DNA from: Caulobacter sp. 602-1
GTDB lineage: Bacteria; Pseudomonadota; Alphaproteobacteria; Caulobacterales; Caulobacteraceae
Assembly (NCBI RefSeq): GCF_003931565.1
Contig: NZ_RRYI01000004.1
Span: 582,279-646,278, forward strand
Length of the DNA: 64,000 nucleotides
Direction: 5' to 3'
Every line of letters starts with the position of its first letter. The first letter of the stretch is position 1. A program made the position numbers and the translations under genes. The notes beneath the pieces are model-generated. The model was not told where the DNA came from, made no database searches, and saw nothing but the letters and a program-made list of their open reading frames with translations. Positions 20,690-28,656 of this stretch are shown piece by piece.

Positions 20690-20926
20690 ATGTCCGACAT
20701 TCTCGAGCGCGTGCGTAAGATCGTCATCGAACACCTGGATGCCGATCCCGAGAAGGTCACCGAGAAGGCCTCCTTCATCGATGACCTGGGCGCCGACAGC
20801 CTCGACAACGTTGAGCTGGTGATGGCGTTCGAAGAAGAGTTCGACATCGAAATCCCGGACGACGCCGCCGAGCACATCCAGACCGTTGGCGACGCCGTGA
20901 AGTTCATCACGGAAAAGACCGCCTAA
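20690..20926 (+). CDS. acpP: Acyl carrier protein
   Basis: A 78-residue acidic four-helix protein that carries acyl intermediates on a phosphopantetheine arm. The attachment serine is Ser37 in [13 protein letters not shown]. The frame is open upstream to 20600, but ATG at 20690 ([10 protein letters not shown]) with AACGAGGGA upstream is the normal start. A terminator-like hairpin follows at 20962-21006, which suggests that acpP can be made in excess of fabF. Confidence 0.97.
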   Translation: MSDILERVRKIVIEHLDADPEKVTEKASFIDDLGADSLDNVELVMAFEEEFDIEIPDDAAEHIQTVGDAVKFITEKTA

Positions 20927-20961
20927 AAGGCGTCGAGTTCGCTAGTCGAACCTGACCATTT

Positions 20962-21006
20962 CCGCCGCGTCGCACGGGCTCTTGCCATCGTGCGCGCGGC
21001 GGTTTT
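20962..21006 (+). terminator. Rho-independent terminator (or attenuator) between acpP and fabF
   Basis: CCGCCGCGtCGCACG pairs with CGTGCGCGCGGCGG (one bulged T, 12-nt loop) and is followed by TTTTCGTTT. It lies 36 bp after the acpP stop and 86 bp before fabF. Confidence 0.8.
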
Positions 21007-21091
21007 CGTTTGAGGCCAAGATTCGCGAGTGGCGCGGCCCTGGGGTTCTCCCCACATCCCGCGTCCCGCATCGAAGGTTTGGGAGTGATCC

Positions 21092-22372
21092 ATGCGTAGA
21101 GTTGTCGTCACGGGTATCGGCCTGCTGACCCCTCTGGGCCACGGTGTTGACGTTACCTGGAAGAACATTCTGGCCGGCAAGTCCGGCGCCAACCGCATCA
21201 CGGCCTTCGATCCGACCGACTATGCCTGCAAGGTCGCCTGCGAGGTTCCGCGCGTCGACGGACGCGGCGGCGGCGGCCCGGACGTCGAGGGCTCGTTCGA
21301 TCCCGACCAGACCATGAGCCCGCGCGACCAGAAGCGCGTGGACGATTTCATCCTGTACGGCATCGCCGCGGCCGACGAGGCGATCAAGGATTCGGGCTGG
21401 GTTCCCGAGACCGACGAGGACAAGTGGCGCACGGGCGTCATCCTCGGTTCGGGCATCGGCGGCCTGTCGACGATCGCCGACACCGCGCTCGAGCTGGAAG
21501 CCAAGGGGCCCCGCCGGGTCAGCCCGTTCTTCATCTCCTCGGCCCTGATCAACCTGATCTCGGGTCAGGTCTCGATCAAGTACGGCTTCAAGGGCCCCAA
21601 CCACGCGGTCGTCACGGCCTGCGCCACCGGCGCCCACGCCATCGGCGACGCCATGCGCCTGATCAAGTACGGCGACGCCGACGTGATGGTGGCCGGCGGC
21701 GCCGAGGCGGCCGTCTGCAAGGTCGGCATCGCCGGCTTTATCGCCTGCCGCGCCGTCTCCACCGACTGGAACGACACGCCTGAGAAAGCCTCGCGCCCCT
21801 ATGACAAGGACCGCGACGGCTTCGTGATGGGCGAGGGCGCCGGCGCCCTGGTGCTGGAAGAGTACGAGCACGCCAAGGCGCGCGGGGCCAAGATCTACGC
21901 CGAGGTGGTCGGCTATGGCCTGTCGGGCGACGCCCACCACATCACCGCGCCGTCGGAAGACGGCGAAGGCGGCGGCCGCGCCCTGGCGTCGGCGATCAAG
22001 GACGCGGGCCTCAAGCCCTCGGACATCGACTACATCAACGCCCACGGCACCTCGACCATGGCCGACGGCCTGGAAGCCGGCGCCGTCGAGCGCTTCCTGG
22101 GCGATCACGCCAAGAACGTCGTCATGTCGTCGACCAAGTCGATGACGGGCCACCTGCTGGGCGCGGCCGGCGCGATCGAGGGGATCTTCTCGATCCTGGC
22201 GATCCGCGACCAGATCGCTCCGCCGACCATCAACCTCGACAATCCCGACGTCCACGTCGCCATGAACCTGGCGCCGAACAAGGCCGTGCCGATGAAGATC
22301 GACGTGGCGGTGTCCAACAGCTTCGGCTTCGGCGGCACCAACGCCACCGTGGTGTTCAAGAAGGTCTCGTGA
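21092..22372 (+). CDS. fabF: 3-oxoacyl-ACP synthase II
   Basis: Condensing enzyme of fatty-acid elongation. The 426-residue thiolase-fold protein has the nucleophile Cys in [13 protein letters not shown] near residue 175. The two catalytic His are in [11 protein letters not shown] near 315 and [15 protein letters not shown] near 352, the KAS Cys-His-His triad. The C-terminus [16 protein letters not shown] is typical of FabF. Its stop TGA overlaps the GTG start of mltG (22369-22372). Confidence 0.97.
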   Translation: MRRVVVTGIGLLTPLGHGVDVTWKNILAGKSGANRITAFDPTDYACKVACEVPRVDGRGGGGPDVEGSFDPDQTMSPRDQKRVDDFILYGIAAADEAIKDSGWVPETDEDKWRTGVILGSGIGGLSTIADTALELEAKGPRRVSPFFISSALINLISGQVSIKYGFKGPNHAVVTACATGAHAIGDAMRLIKYGDADVMVAGGAEAAVCKVGIAGFIACRAVSTDWNDTPEKASRPYDKDRDGFVMGEGAGALVLEEYEHAKARGAKIYAEVVGYGLSGDAHHITAPSEDGEGGGRALASAIKDAGLKPSDIDYINAHGTSTMADGLEAGAVERFLGDHAKNVVMSSTKSMTGHLLGAAGAIEGIFSILAIRDQIAPPTINLDNPDVHVAMNLAPNKAVPMKIDVAVSNSFGFGGTNATVVFKKVS

Positions 22373-23505
22373 GCAAGAAGCCGTCAGCCCCTCGGGCCCC
22401 TCGGGCCCCTCGCGCCCCGAAGCGTTCGTCCCCTCGGGCGAACCGTCGCGAAACCGCGTCCGTGGGGCGGCGGCTGATCCGCGCCGTCTTCGGCGCCGTC
22501 ACGACCCTGGTCGTGATCGGCATGGTCGCCATTCTCGGCGCGGCCTGGGTCTATAACGGTCCCGGTCCCGCCGCGAAGGCCGGCGACAAGACCACCGTCG
22601 TCCTGCGCAAGGGCGCCAGCCTGCCGGAGATCGCCTCCAGCCTGGAGCGGGGCGGGGTGATCCGCTCCTCGTCGATCTTCATGACCGCCGCCAAGGCCAC
22701 GGGGGCGGCCCGGACGCTGAAGGCCGGCGAATACGAATTCGCCAGCCGCGCCTCTATGGCCCAGGTGCTGGACGCCATCCGCCACGGCCGCATCGTCCGC
22801 CACTGGATCACCATTCCCGAGGGTCTGACCTCGGACATGGTCATGGACATCCTGGCCAAGTCGGACATCCTGGAAGGCAGCGCCGCGACCCCGCCCGAGG
22901 GCGCGATCCTGCCCGAGACCTACGAGGTCCAGCGCGGCGAGGACCGCGCCGCCGTCCTCAAGCGGATGATGGACGACCGCGACAAGCTGCTGAACCAGCT
23001 GTGGGCCAACCGCCAGTCGGGCCTGCCCTACCGGTCGAAGGAAGAGGCCGTGATCATGGCCTCGATCGTCGAGAAGGAGACGGGCGTGAAGGGCGAGCGC
23101 CCACAGGTGGCGGCCGTTTTCGTCAACCGTCTGCGCACCGGGATGCGTCTCGATACCGACCCGACCGTGATCTACGGCATCTCGCGTGGCCGTCCGCTGG
23201 GCCGCGGCCTGCGCCGGTCCGAGCTGGATGCGTTCACGCCCTACAACACCTACAAGATCGATGGCCTGCCGCCGACGCCGATCGCCAATCCGGGCCGCGC
23301 GGCCCTGGAGGCGGCGCTGAACCCGGCCAGGACCAACGACCTCTATTTCGTCGCCGATGGCACGGGCGGCCACGTGTTCGCCTCGACGCTGGAGCAGCAC
23401 AACGCCAACGTCGCCAAGTGGCGCCAGATCGAGCGTGACCGGGCCGGGGCGGGCGTCCCCGTGGTTCCGGCTCCGCCAGCCGCCAAGCCGCTGGCGGGGG
23501 GCTAG
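22369..23505 (+). CDS. mltG: Endolytic transglycosylase MltG
   Basis: Inner-membrane lytic transglycosylase that cleaves nascent glycan strands and may set glycan length. The 378-residue protein has an Arg/Pro/Ala-rich cytoplasmic N-terminus, one membrane helix near residues 38-58, a LysM-like region, and the YceG catalytic domain with the essential Glu in [11 protein letters not shown] near residue 237. The start is GTG, overlapping the fabF stop by 4 bp, so translation is coupled. The N-terminus contains a 9-bp tandem repeat (22387-22413) encoding APR three times. Confidence 0.94.
   Translation: MSKKPSAPRAPRAPRAPKRSSPRANRRETASVGRRLIRAVFGAVTTLVVIGMVAILGAAWVYNGPGPAAKAGDKTTVVLRKGASLPEIASSLERGGVIRSSSIFMTAAKATGAARTLKAGEYEFASRASMAQVLDAIRHGRIVRHWITIPEGLTSDMVMDILAKSDILEGSAATPPEGAILPETYEVQRGEDRAAVLKRMMDDRDKLLNQLWANRQSGLPYRSKEEAVIMASIVEKETGVKGERPQVAAVFVNRLRTGMRLDTDPTVIYGISRGRPLGRGLRRSELDAFTPYNTYKIDGLPPTPIANPGRAALEAALNPARTNDLYFVADGTGGHVFASTLEQHNANVAKWRQIERDRAGAGVPVVPAPPAAKPLAGG
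22387..22413 (+). repeat. 9-bp tandem repeat in the mltG N-terminus
   Basis: Three copies of GCCCCTCGG (the last ends in C) in direct tandem, encoding Ala-Pro-Arg repeats. Unit length is a multiple of three, so slippage would change tail length without breaking the frame. Confidence 0.8.
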
Positions 23506-23508
23506 ACC

Positions 23509-24390
23509 ATGTCGATCTCGGGGATGACCGGCTTCGCGCGGGTCGAGGGCGCCCACGGCGCCTGGACCTGGGCTGTCGAGGCGCGCAGCGTAAACGGCCG
23601 CAACCTCGAGACCCGCTTCCGCGGCCCACCGGGCTTCGAGGCCCTGGAGCGCGCCGCGCGCGAAGGCGCGCAAGCCCGTTTTCAGCGCGGGCAGTTGACG
23701 CTCAACGTCCAGGCCAAGCGCGCCGAGACCTCGGGCGAGACCCAGGTGAATATCGCGACCCTGGAGCGCTACCTGACCGCCGGCGGCCCCTATGTAGCCA
23801 CCGGCATGGTCGCCAAGCCCAGCCTGGATGGCCTGCTGGCCCTCAAGGGCGTCATCGAGGCCCGCGAGGACGAGGACGACGCCGAGAACCGCGCCGCCGT
23901 CGAGGCCGGCATGGCCGGCTCGATCGGGCAGGCCCTCGACGGGCTGAAGACCACGCGCCTGGAGGAAGGCGCGGCTCTCGATCCGGTGCTGAACGGTCTG
24001 ATCGACAGGATCGAGGCGCTCACGGGCCAGGCCGAAAGCGAGGCCGCCGGCCAGCCCGCGGTGCTGAAGGACCGCTTCGCCCGCCGCATGGCCGAACTGG
24101 TCGGGGAGGCGGCCAGCGAAGACCGCATCGTCCAGGAAGCCGCCGCCCAGGCCGTGAAGGCCGATGTGCGCGAGGAACTCGATCGCCTGGCGAGCCACGT
24201 CGTCGCCGCGCGCGCGCTCCTGTCCGGCGAGGGCGCGTCCGGCCGCAGGCTCGACTTCCTCTCCCAGGAATTCATGCGAGAATCCAATACCCTCTGCTCG
24301 AAATCGGCCCTGACCGCCCTGACCGCGATCGGTCTGGAGCTGAAGGCCGTGATCGAGCAGTTCCGCGAGCAGGTTCAGAACGTTGAATAA
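23509..24390 (+). CDS. YicC family protein (putative endoribonuclease)
   Basis: A 293-residue protein with the typical N-terminal start SISGMTGFARVEG and the C-terminal conserved block LDFLSQEFMRESNTLCSKS. Middle segments include ARSVNGRNLETRFR. YicC proteins were described recently as endoribonucleases; older literature links them to stationary-phase survival. The gene lies 3 bp after mltG and overlaps the TTG start of gmk, the common yicC-gmk pairing in alphaproteobacteria. Confidence 0.92.
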   Translation: MSISGMTGFARVEGAHGAWTWAVEARSVNGRNLETRFRGPPGFEALERAAREGAQARFQRGQLTLNVQAKRAETSGETQVNIATLERYLTAGGPYVATGMVAKPSLDGLLALKGVIEAREDEDDAENRAAVEAGMAGSIGQALDGLKTTRLEEGAALDPVLNGLIDRIEALTGQAESEAAGQPAVLKDRFARRMAELVGEAASEDRIVQEAAAQAVKADVREELDRLASHVVAARALLSGEGASGRRLDFLSQEFMRESNTLCSKSALTALTAIGLELKAVIEQFREQVQNVE

Positions 24391-25024
24391 GCCCCACCAT
24401 CCCCATCGCGGCCTGCTCTTGATGGTCGTCGCGCCCTCTGGCGTCGGCAAGACCTCGCTGACCCGCCGCCTGGTGGCCGACCACAACGACTTGCACCTGT
24501 CGATCAGCTACACCACGCGCGAGCCGCGTCCTGGCGAACACGATGGCCGCGACTATCACTTCGTCACGCGCGAAGCGTTCCAGGCCATGATCGACGATGA
24601 CGCCTTCCTGGAATGGGCGGAGGTCTACGGAAATTTCTACGGCAGCCCCAAGCCGCCGATCATGCAGGCGCTCGAACGGGGCGAGAGCGCCCTGTTCGAC
24701 ATCGATTTCCAGGGCGCCATGAAGGTGCACGCCCAGGCGAAGGACGACAGCGTGCTGGTCTATATCCTGCCGCCGTCTCTGGCCGAGATGAGCCGGCGTC
24801 TGCACGCGCGCAGCCAGGACAGCGAGGAGGTGATCCACCGCCGTCTTTCGCGCGCCAAGGACGAGGTCGCCGACTGGGAGCGCTTCGACTACGTCATTCT
24901 CAATGAGGATTTCGATCGGGCCTATTCGGACCTGGCCCACATCTATCACGCCGAACGTCTGAAACGGGCGCGCAACCCGTGGATCGGCGGGTTGGTGAGC
25001 GATCTTCTCAAGGAAGAGATCTGA
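24383..25024 (+). CDS. gmk: Guanylate kinase
   Basis: Phosphorylates GMP to GDP with ATP. The 213-residue protein has the P-loop APSGVGKTS near residue 20. The GMP-binding signature follows in order (SISYTTREPRPGEHDGRDYHF near 45-65). A lid segment RLHARSQDSEEVIHRRL is also present. The first in-frame start is TTG at 24383, overlapping the yicC stop; the first ATG (at 24422) would remove part of the first beta strand, so TTG is preferred. Confidence 0.95.
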   Translation: MNKPHHPHRGLLLMVVAPSGVGKTSLTRRLVADHNDLHLSISYTTREPRPGEHDGRDYHFVTREAFQAMIDDDAFLEWAEVYGNFYGSPKPPIMQALERGESALFDIDFQGAMKVHAQAKDDSVLVYILPPSLAEMSRRLHARSQDSEEVIHRRLSRAKDEVADWERFDYVILNEDFDRAYSDLAHIYHAERLKRARNPWIGGLVSDLLKEEI

Positions 25025-25032
25025 GACCTAAC

Positions 25033-25050
25033 GGCGGGCTTTCGCCCGCC
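25033..25050. terminator. Hairpin between convergent gmk and GlsB-like gene
   Basis: GGCGGGC, TTTC, GCCCGCC: a perfect 7-bp GC-rich stem with a tetraloop, 8 bp after gmk. There is no T-tract on either side, so termination strength is uncertain. Confidence 0.4.
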
Positions 25051-25067
25051 GCCGGGGCCGCCGCGCC

Positions 25068-25325
25068 TTAGAGCGCTCGACGGCCGAAGATCAGGTGATA
25101 GAGCGCCAGGATGACGACGGCGCCGATGGTGGCCACCAGCAGGCTGTAGAGATTGAAGCCGGACACGCCGGCGTTGCCGAACTGGTTGAACAGCCAGCCG
25201 CCGACGAACGCGCCGACGATGCCGAGGACGATATCGAGTAGCACGCCGCTGCCGGAACGGTTCACGAGCTTGCTGGCGATGAAGCCGGCGATCAGGCCCA
25301 GAAGGAGCCAGGCGAGAATGGACAT
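25068..25325 (-). CDS. GlsB/YeaQ/YmgE family membrane protein
   Basis: An 85-residue protein with three hydrophobic helices, Gly-rich faces and short loops (LLGLIAGFIASKLVN; LDIVLGIVGAFVGGWLFN; LVATIGAVVILALYHLIFGRR). This is the transglycosylase-associated (Tag) or GlsB family of small stress-response inner-membrane proteins, function unknown. Start ATG at 25325 is preceded by GGAGTCCCTAAG. It lies just downstream of a 38-residue membrane protein gene on the same strand. Confidence 0.92.
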   Translation of the reverse strand: MSILAWLLLGLIAGFIASKLVNRSGSGVLLDIVLGIVGAFVGGWLFNQFGNAGVSGFNLYSLLVATIGAVVILALYHLIFGRRAL

Positions 25326-25388
25326 CTTAGGGACTCCGTGAGCGGTCGCCCTGCGCGACCTTGCCCAATCAAGTCCTCGACCGTCCCG

Positions 25389-25505
25389 TTAGTTCCCGCG
25401 CATGCGTTCCTGCACGAGGGCGATCAGCTTTTCGGCCGGCGGTCGGCCGAAAACGATGAACAGGCCCGAGCCCAGAATGGCTCCGATCAGGAATGTGAGA
25501 TCCAT
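25389..25505 (-). CDS. Small single-helix membrane protein (38 aa)
   Basis: A short gene read directly: MDLTFLIGAILGSGLFIVFG, then RPPAEKLIALVQERMRGN and a TAA stop. It has one membrane helix at residues 4-19 followed by an amphipathic basic tail, a credible small-protein layout. A GGGA-type ribosome-binding site lies 9 nt upstream of the ATG. It is 63 bp upstream of the GlsB-like gene on the same strand, so they may be cotranscribed. No family is recognised; conservation in relatives would decide whether it is real. Confidence 0.6.
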   Translation of the reverse strand: MDLTFLIGAILGSGLFIVFGRPPAEKLIALVQERMRGN

Positions 25506-25605
25506 CGGTACTTTCCCTACGACTGGTAGGAGCTATTGCAGACGCGGTGTGGCCAAGCCAAGGCGACAACGGGGCGCTGCGACGATCGGTCTTGGCTTCG
25601 CCCGT

Positions 25606-27255
25606 TCAGGCGGCTTTCGGAGGCGCGATGATGCTCATCACGCAGGTCAGGCCCTCGGGGGCGTAGTCGAAGGTCGCCGAGCCGGCCAGGTCGCCCTTGA
25701 GGCTGGCGGCGATCAGGCGCGAACCGAAGCCGCCGCGCTCGGGCGGCCTGACCGGAGGTCCGCCGCGTTCGCGCCACTCGATGGTCAGCAGGGTGCGGCC
25801 GCCCAGGCTCCAGGAGACGGCCACGCGGCCGTTCTCGTTCGAGAGCGCGCCGTATTTCGAAGCGTTGGTGGCCAGTTCGTGGAAGATCATCGCCAGGGCC
25901 AGCGCGGCGTTCGGCGCCAACGGCAGTTGCGGACCATCAAGGGTCACCTGGCTGGCATAGGGCTTCAGCGCCTCGGCCAGCAGTTCGCCCAGGTCGGCGC
26001 CTTCCCAGTTGCGACGGGTGAGCAGGTCGTGGGCGGAGGCCAGGGTGTAGAGGCGATCGTTGAACTGGGCGAGGCCGTTCTGGTCGCCTGTACGGAGGCT
26101 GTGGCGGGCGAGGGACTGGACCACGACCAGGGTGTTCTTCACCCGGTGGTTCAGCTCGTTGATCATCAGTTGCTGCCGGTCGGCGGCGCGGCGTGCGTCG
26201 CCGTCGCGAGCCCGCAGGACATCGGCCGCGGCCCGCAGCGAACCGCGCACCTCGGCGATTTCCTGCAGGTGCGAGGGGGCCGGATCCAGCGGCTGGCCGG
26301 AGGCCAGGGCCTCGGCCTCGGACACCAGGCCCCGGACGTCGCGGGAGATGGGACGGGCGAAGGCGAACGCGGCCGCCACGCCCAGGGCGATCAGCAGAGC
26401 CGCGCCGGCGATGGCCGGGCCCAGCGAACTCAGCACCGTCCTGTTCAGTTCTTCGCGCGGCACCCCGACGATGAAGGTCCACCCATAGGTCGGCGAGCGG
26501 CTGAAGGCCGACAAGGTCTGGACGCCGTCGAGGGTGTGGGTCCGCACGACGCCGTCGTTCGCCCGCGCCATGGCCTGCCGCATGTCCAGGCTGGCGTGCT
26601 TGCCCAACATCCTTTCCTGATCGCGCGAACGGGCCACCAGGGCCGCATTGCGGTCGACGATGCTGGCGGTCCAGGTTTGGGGAAACGTCTGGGCGGTCAT
26701 CAGGGCGTGGAAGGCCGCCGGTTTCTGCATATAGGCCAGCACCAGCAGCTTGCCGTTGACCAGGACGGGCATGTTCACGCCGATGATTGGGCCGGCCCCC
26801 CGGCGCGGGATCAGATTGCTGACGTTCGACTTGCCCGTGGTCATCTCGCGCCAGGACGTGGGCGAGAGGGGCGCGTAGGGTGTCGGCCGACCAGGGGCTA
26901 TCCGCGTATTGATCAACTGGGCGTCGTGGGTCATCAGCACGATCCAGCCTTCGCGCCCCTCCACGGCCTCGCGCGCCTGTTTTTCGAAGGTGGCCAGGTC
27001 GCCTTGAGCCAGGGCCGGCGAGACGGCCAGGCCTTGCAGAATGCTCTGTCCCTGGCCGATCTGGCGATCGGTGGCCAGGGAGAGGGCCCGGGTCATGGCG
27101 ATCAGCTGGGTGGAGAAGCGGCGCTGCCCCTCGGCATACTGCTGGGCCGCCAGCGCGCCCATCAGCAGGATGGCGGGGGCCGCGAGGGTCAGCGCCATGA
27201 AGAGCAAGCGCCGCGCAACCGTCGATGGCGCCTTCACCGCGCTTTTGATAGTCAC
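25606..27255 (-). CDS. HWE-type sensor histidine kinase with extracytoplasmic sensor
   Basis: A 549-residue membrane sensor kinase. One helix near residues 18-42, an extracytoplasmic region of about 250 residues resembling a Cache domain, a second helix near 285-305, a HAMP-like segment, and then the phosphoacceptor box INELNHRVKNTLVVVQSLARHSLR near residue 370. The catalytic domain carries HELATNASKYGA and the diagnostic WRE near residue 500, which places it in the HWE/HisKA_2 group common in alphaproteobacteria. GTG at 27255 is preferred over a TTG at 27279. No response regulator is adjacent, so its partner is unknown. Confidence 0.88.
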   Translation of the reverse strand: MTIKSAVKAPSTVARRLLFMALTLAAPAILLMGALAAQQYAEGQRRFSTQLIAMTRALSLATDRQIGQGQSILQGLAVSPALAQGDLATFEKQAREAVEGREGWIVLMTHDAQLINTRIAPGRPTPYAPLSPTSWREMTTGKSNVSNLIPRRGAGPIIGVNMPVLVNGKLLVLAYMQKPAAFHALMTAQTFPQTWTASIVDRNAALVARSRDQERMLGKHASLDMRQAMARANDGVVRTHTLDGVQTLSAFSRSPTYGWTFIVGVPREELNRTVLSSLGPAIAGAALLIALGVAAAFAFARPISRDVRGLVSEAEALASGQPLDPAPSHLQEIAEVRGSLRAAADVLRARDGDARRAADRQQLMINELNHRVKNTLVVVQSLARHSLRTGDQNGLAQFNDRLYTLASAHDLLTRRNWEGADLGELLAEALKPYASQVTLDGPQLPLAPNAALALAMIFHELATNASKYGALSNENGRVAVSWSLGGRTLLTIEWRERGGPPVRPPERGGFGSRLIAASLKGDLAGSATFDYAPEGLTCVMSIIAPPKAA

Positions 27256-27323
27256 ATTCGCCCCACTTCGCCTGGCCAAGGCTCGAGAGCGCCGGCCCCA
27301 CCGTCAATAGACTTCAGGGCAGA

Positions 27324-28070
27324 TTAGCCGTGGTGACGGGTCAGCATCCAGAGGGCCATCGCCACCATCAGCAAATTTTCGGTCAGGGACACAAAGCCCA
27401 GCGGCACGTTGGTGTCTCCGCCAACGCAGGCGCATTTCAGCTCGCGCTTGTCGATATAGACGGCCTTGAACACCGAAACCGCGCCCACGCCGCCGATGAA
27501 CAGGCCCAAGGGCGCGGCAAATCCCGTCAGCACGCCCGCCGCCATCAGCACCCCGGCCGTCAGCTCGGCGAAAGGATAGACATAGCCGTAGGGGATCCAG
27601 CGGCGGGCCAGCAGGTCGTAGTTCAGGAACATGGTCGAGAAGGCCTCGACGTCGCGCAGCTTGAGCATGGCCAGCAGGCTCATGGAGAAAGCCACGAACC
27701 ACTCGGCGGCCTGCGCCGTCAGAGGCGTATGAAAGGCCGCCTGGCTGGCCGCCAGGGCGATCAGGGCGGCGACGGCGAAGACGGCGATCACCGGGGTGTA
27801 GGTCAGGGCCTTGGGATCGCGGACCCTCGCGCCGAAATGCCGGCGCAGATCGTCGTAACCGCCGATCCGCTGCCCGTCGATGAAGGCCTGGGGCGTGGTC
27901 CTGACGTCGTGCTCGGCCTTGAAGGCGTCGGTCTCGGCGCGAGTCTTCAGCCAATGATCCTCGACGACATAGCCTCTGGCCTTCAGCAGGTGCATCGCCT
28001 TCAGGCCATAGGGGCAGACGTGCCCGGGCATGACCATGCGGTACAGTACGGCGGTTTTCACGGGACTCAT
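27324..28070 (-). CDS. Glutaredoxin-MauE/DoxX fusion membrane protein
   Basis: A 248-residue fusion. Residues 1-85 form a glutaredoxin with the active site CPYG (Cys19), the cis-Pro loop RTTPQAFIDG and the glutathione-binding IGGYDDL. Residues 95-245 form a four-helix MauE/DoxX-like redox membrane domain with the CxC motif KCACVGGDTNVPLGF near its third loop, typical of this family. The layout suggests thiol transfer across the inner membrane, but the client is unknown. The ATG at 28070 is chosen over an upstream in-frame start. It is divergent from the MerR regulator at 28141, and the mer-like operator lies between them. Confidence 0.88.
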   Translation of the reverse strand: MSPVKTAVLYRMVMPGHVCPYGLKAMHLLKARGYVVEDHWLKTRAETDAFKAEHDVRTTPQAFIDGQRIGGYDDLRRHFGARVRDPKALTYTPVIAVFAVAALIALAASQAAFHTPLTAQAAEWFVAFSMSLLAMLKLRDVEAFSTMFLNYDLLARRWIPYGYVYPFAELTAGVLMAAGVLTGFAAPLGLFIGGVGAVSVFKAVYIDKRELKCACVGGDTNVPLGFVSLTENLLMVAMALWMLTRHHG

Positions 28071-28106
28071 CGCTTGAACTCCTTGGCGCGCGACTGGGTC
28101 CGCCCC

Positions 28107-28137
28107 ATGTAGGGTCCGTACCATGGTACGGAGTCAA
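28107..28137 (-). promoter_or_regulatory. MerR-type overlong-spacer promoter for the glutaredoxin-MauE gene
   Basis: On the minus strand there is TTGACT (28137-28132), a 19-bp spacer and CTACAT (28112-28107); TACATG with 20 bp is an alternative reading. A 19-20-bp spacer filled by a dyad is the hallmark of promoters that MerR proteins activate by untwisting DNA. It points toward the gene starting at 28070. Confidence 0.6.
28115..28132. promoter_or_regulatory. Perfect 18-bp palindrome, mer-like operator
   Basis: TCCGTACCATGGTACGGA is identical to its reverse complement. Its half-sites TCCGTAC/GTACGGA are the ones I remember from classical mer operators (TCCGTACatgaGTACGGA). It fills the spacer of the promoter above and also overlaps the region just before the MerR-type gene, giving a route for autoregulation. 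The in-frame ATG at 28123 falls inside it, supporting the downstream start at 28141. Confidence 0.8.
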
Positions 28138-28140
28138 GGC

Positions 28141-28545
28141 ATGGCCAACACGATCGCGACCTTGGCGCGCGAAGGCGGAGTCGGGGTGGAGACGGTGCGC
28201 TACTATCAGCGGCGGGGTCTGTTGCGAACGCCCGACAAGTCCGGCGGTTCGGCGCTGTCCGGCGGCGTCCGGCGCTACGACGCCGAGGACCTGCGGCGGT
28301 TGAAGTTCATTCGCGCCGCGCAGGGCGCCGGGTTCACGCTTGAGCAGATCGGCGAGTTGCTGGCGCTGGACTCCGGCGAGGATCGCGCCCGCGCGAGGGC
28401 GCTGGCGCGGGAACGGATCATGGCGCTGGATGAGAAGATCGCCGAGCTGCGGGCGGCGCGGGCCTCCCTCGACAAGCTGGCGCGCGCCTGCGCGGCGTCC
28501 GACACCGGCCCGTGCCCGATCATCGCGGCGTTCGAGGGGGCCTAG
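28141..28545 (+). CDS. MerR-family transcriptional regulator (mercuric-regulator-like)
   Basis: A 134-residue regulator. Residues 1-70 form the winged helix-turn-helix (IATLAREGGVGVETVRYYQRRGLL ... RRYDAEDLRRLKFI), followed by a long dimerisation helix and a C-terminal CAASDTGPCPII loop. Alignment by eye to mercury MerR places its two cysteines at the Cys117 and Cys126 positions, with the loop one residue shorter. The Cys82 position is replaced, so the ligand need not be mercury. GGAG at 28130-28133 is the ribosome-binding site, overlapping the operator. It is divergent from the glutaredoxin-MauE gene. Confidence 0.9.
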   Translation: MANTIATLAREGGVGVETVRYYQRRGLLRTPDKSGGSALSGGVRRYDAEDLRRLKFIRAAQGAGFTLEQIGELLALDSGEDRARARALARERIMALDEKIAELRAARASLDKLARACAASDTGPCPIIAAFEGA

Positions 28546-28607
28546 ACCAGGATCGCCAGGGCCGAGAAGCCGAGCAGGGCGCAGGCGATGGACAGGCGGA
28601 CGAACAT
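28542..28607 (-). CDS. Possible 21-residue membrane peptide
   Basis: A very short ORF read directly: MFVRLSIACALLGFSALAIL then V and stop. It has one hydrophobic helix covering almost the whole peptide and a strong GGGAGG ribosome-binding site five bases before the ATG. Its stop overlaps the regulator stop on the other strand (28542-28545). It may be a small membrane peptide or chance. Confidence 0.35.
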   Translation of the reverse strand: MFVRLSIACALLGFSALAILV

Positions 28608-28656
28608 GGGAGCCTCCCTGGCGGTGTTGGGCCAGGAAGCGTCCGTCCAGATGAAC

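Noticed and set aside
22384..24486. 700-codon minus-strand frame opposite mltG and yicC
   Set aside because: Antisense artefact of GC3 bias; both plus-strand genes have family motifs.
28123..28140. Upstream ATG for the MerR-like gene
   Set aside because: It lies inside the operator palindrome and lacks a ribosome-binding site; the ATG at 28141 has GGAG and gives a normal MerR start.
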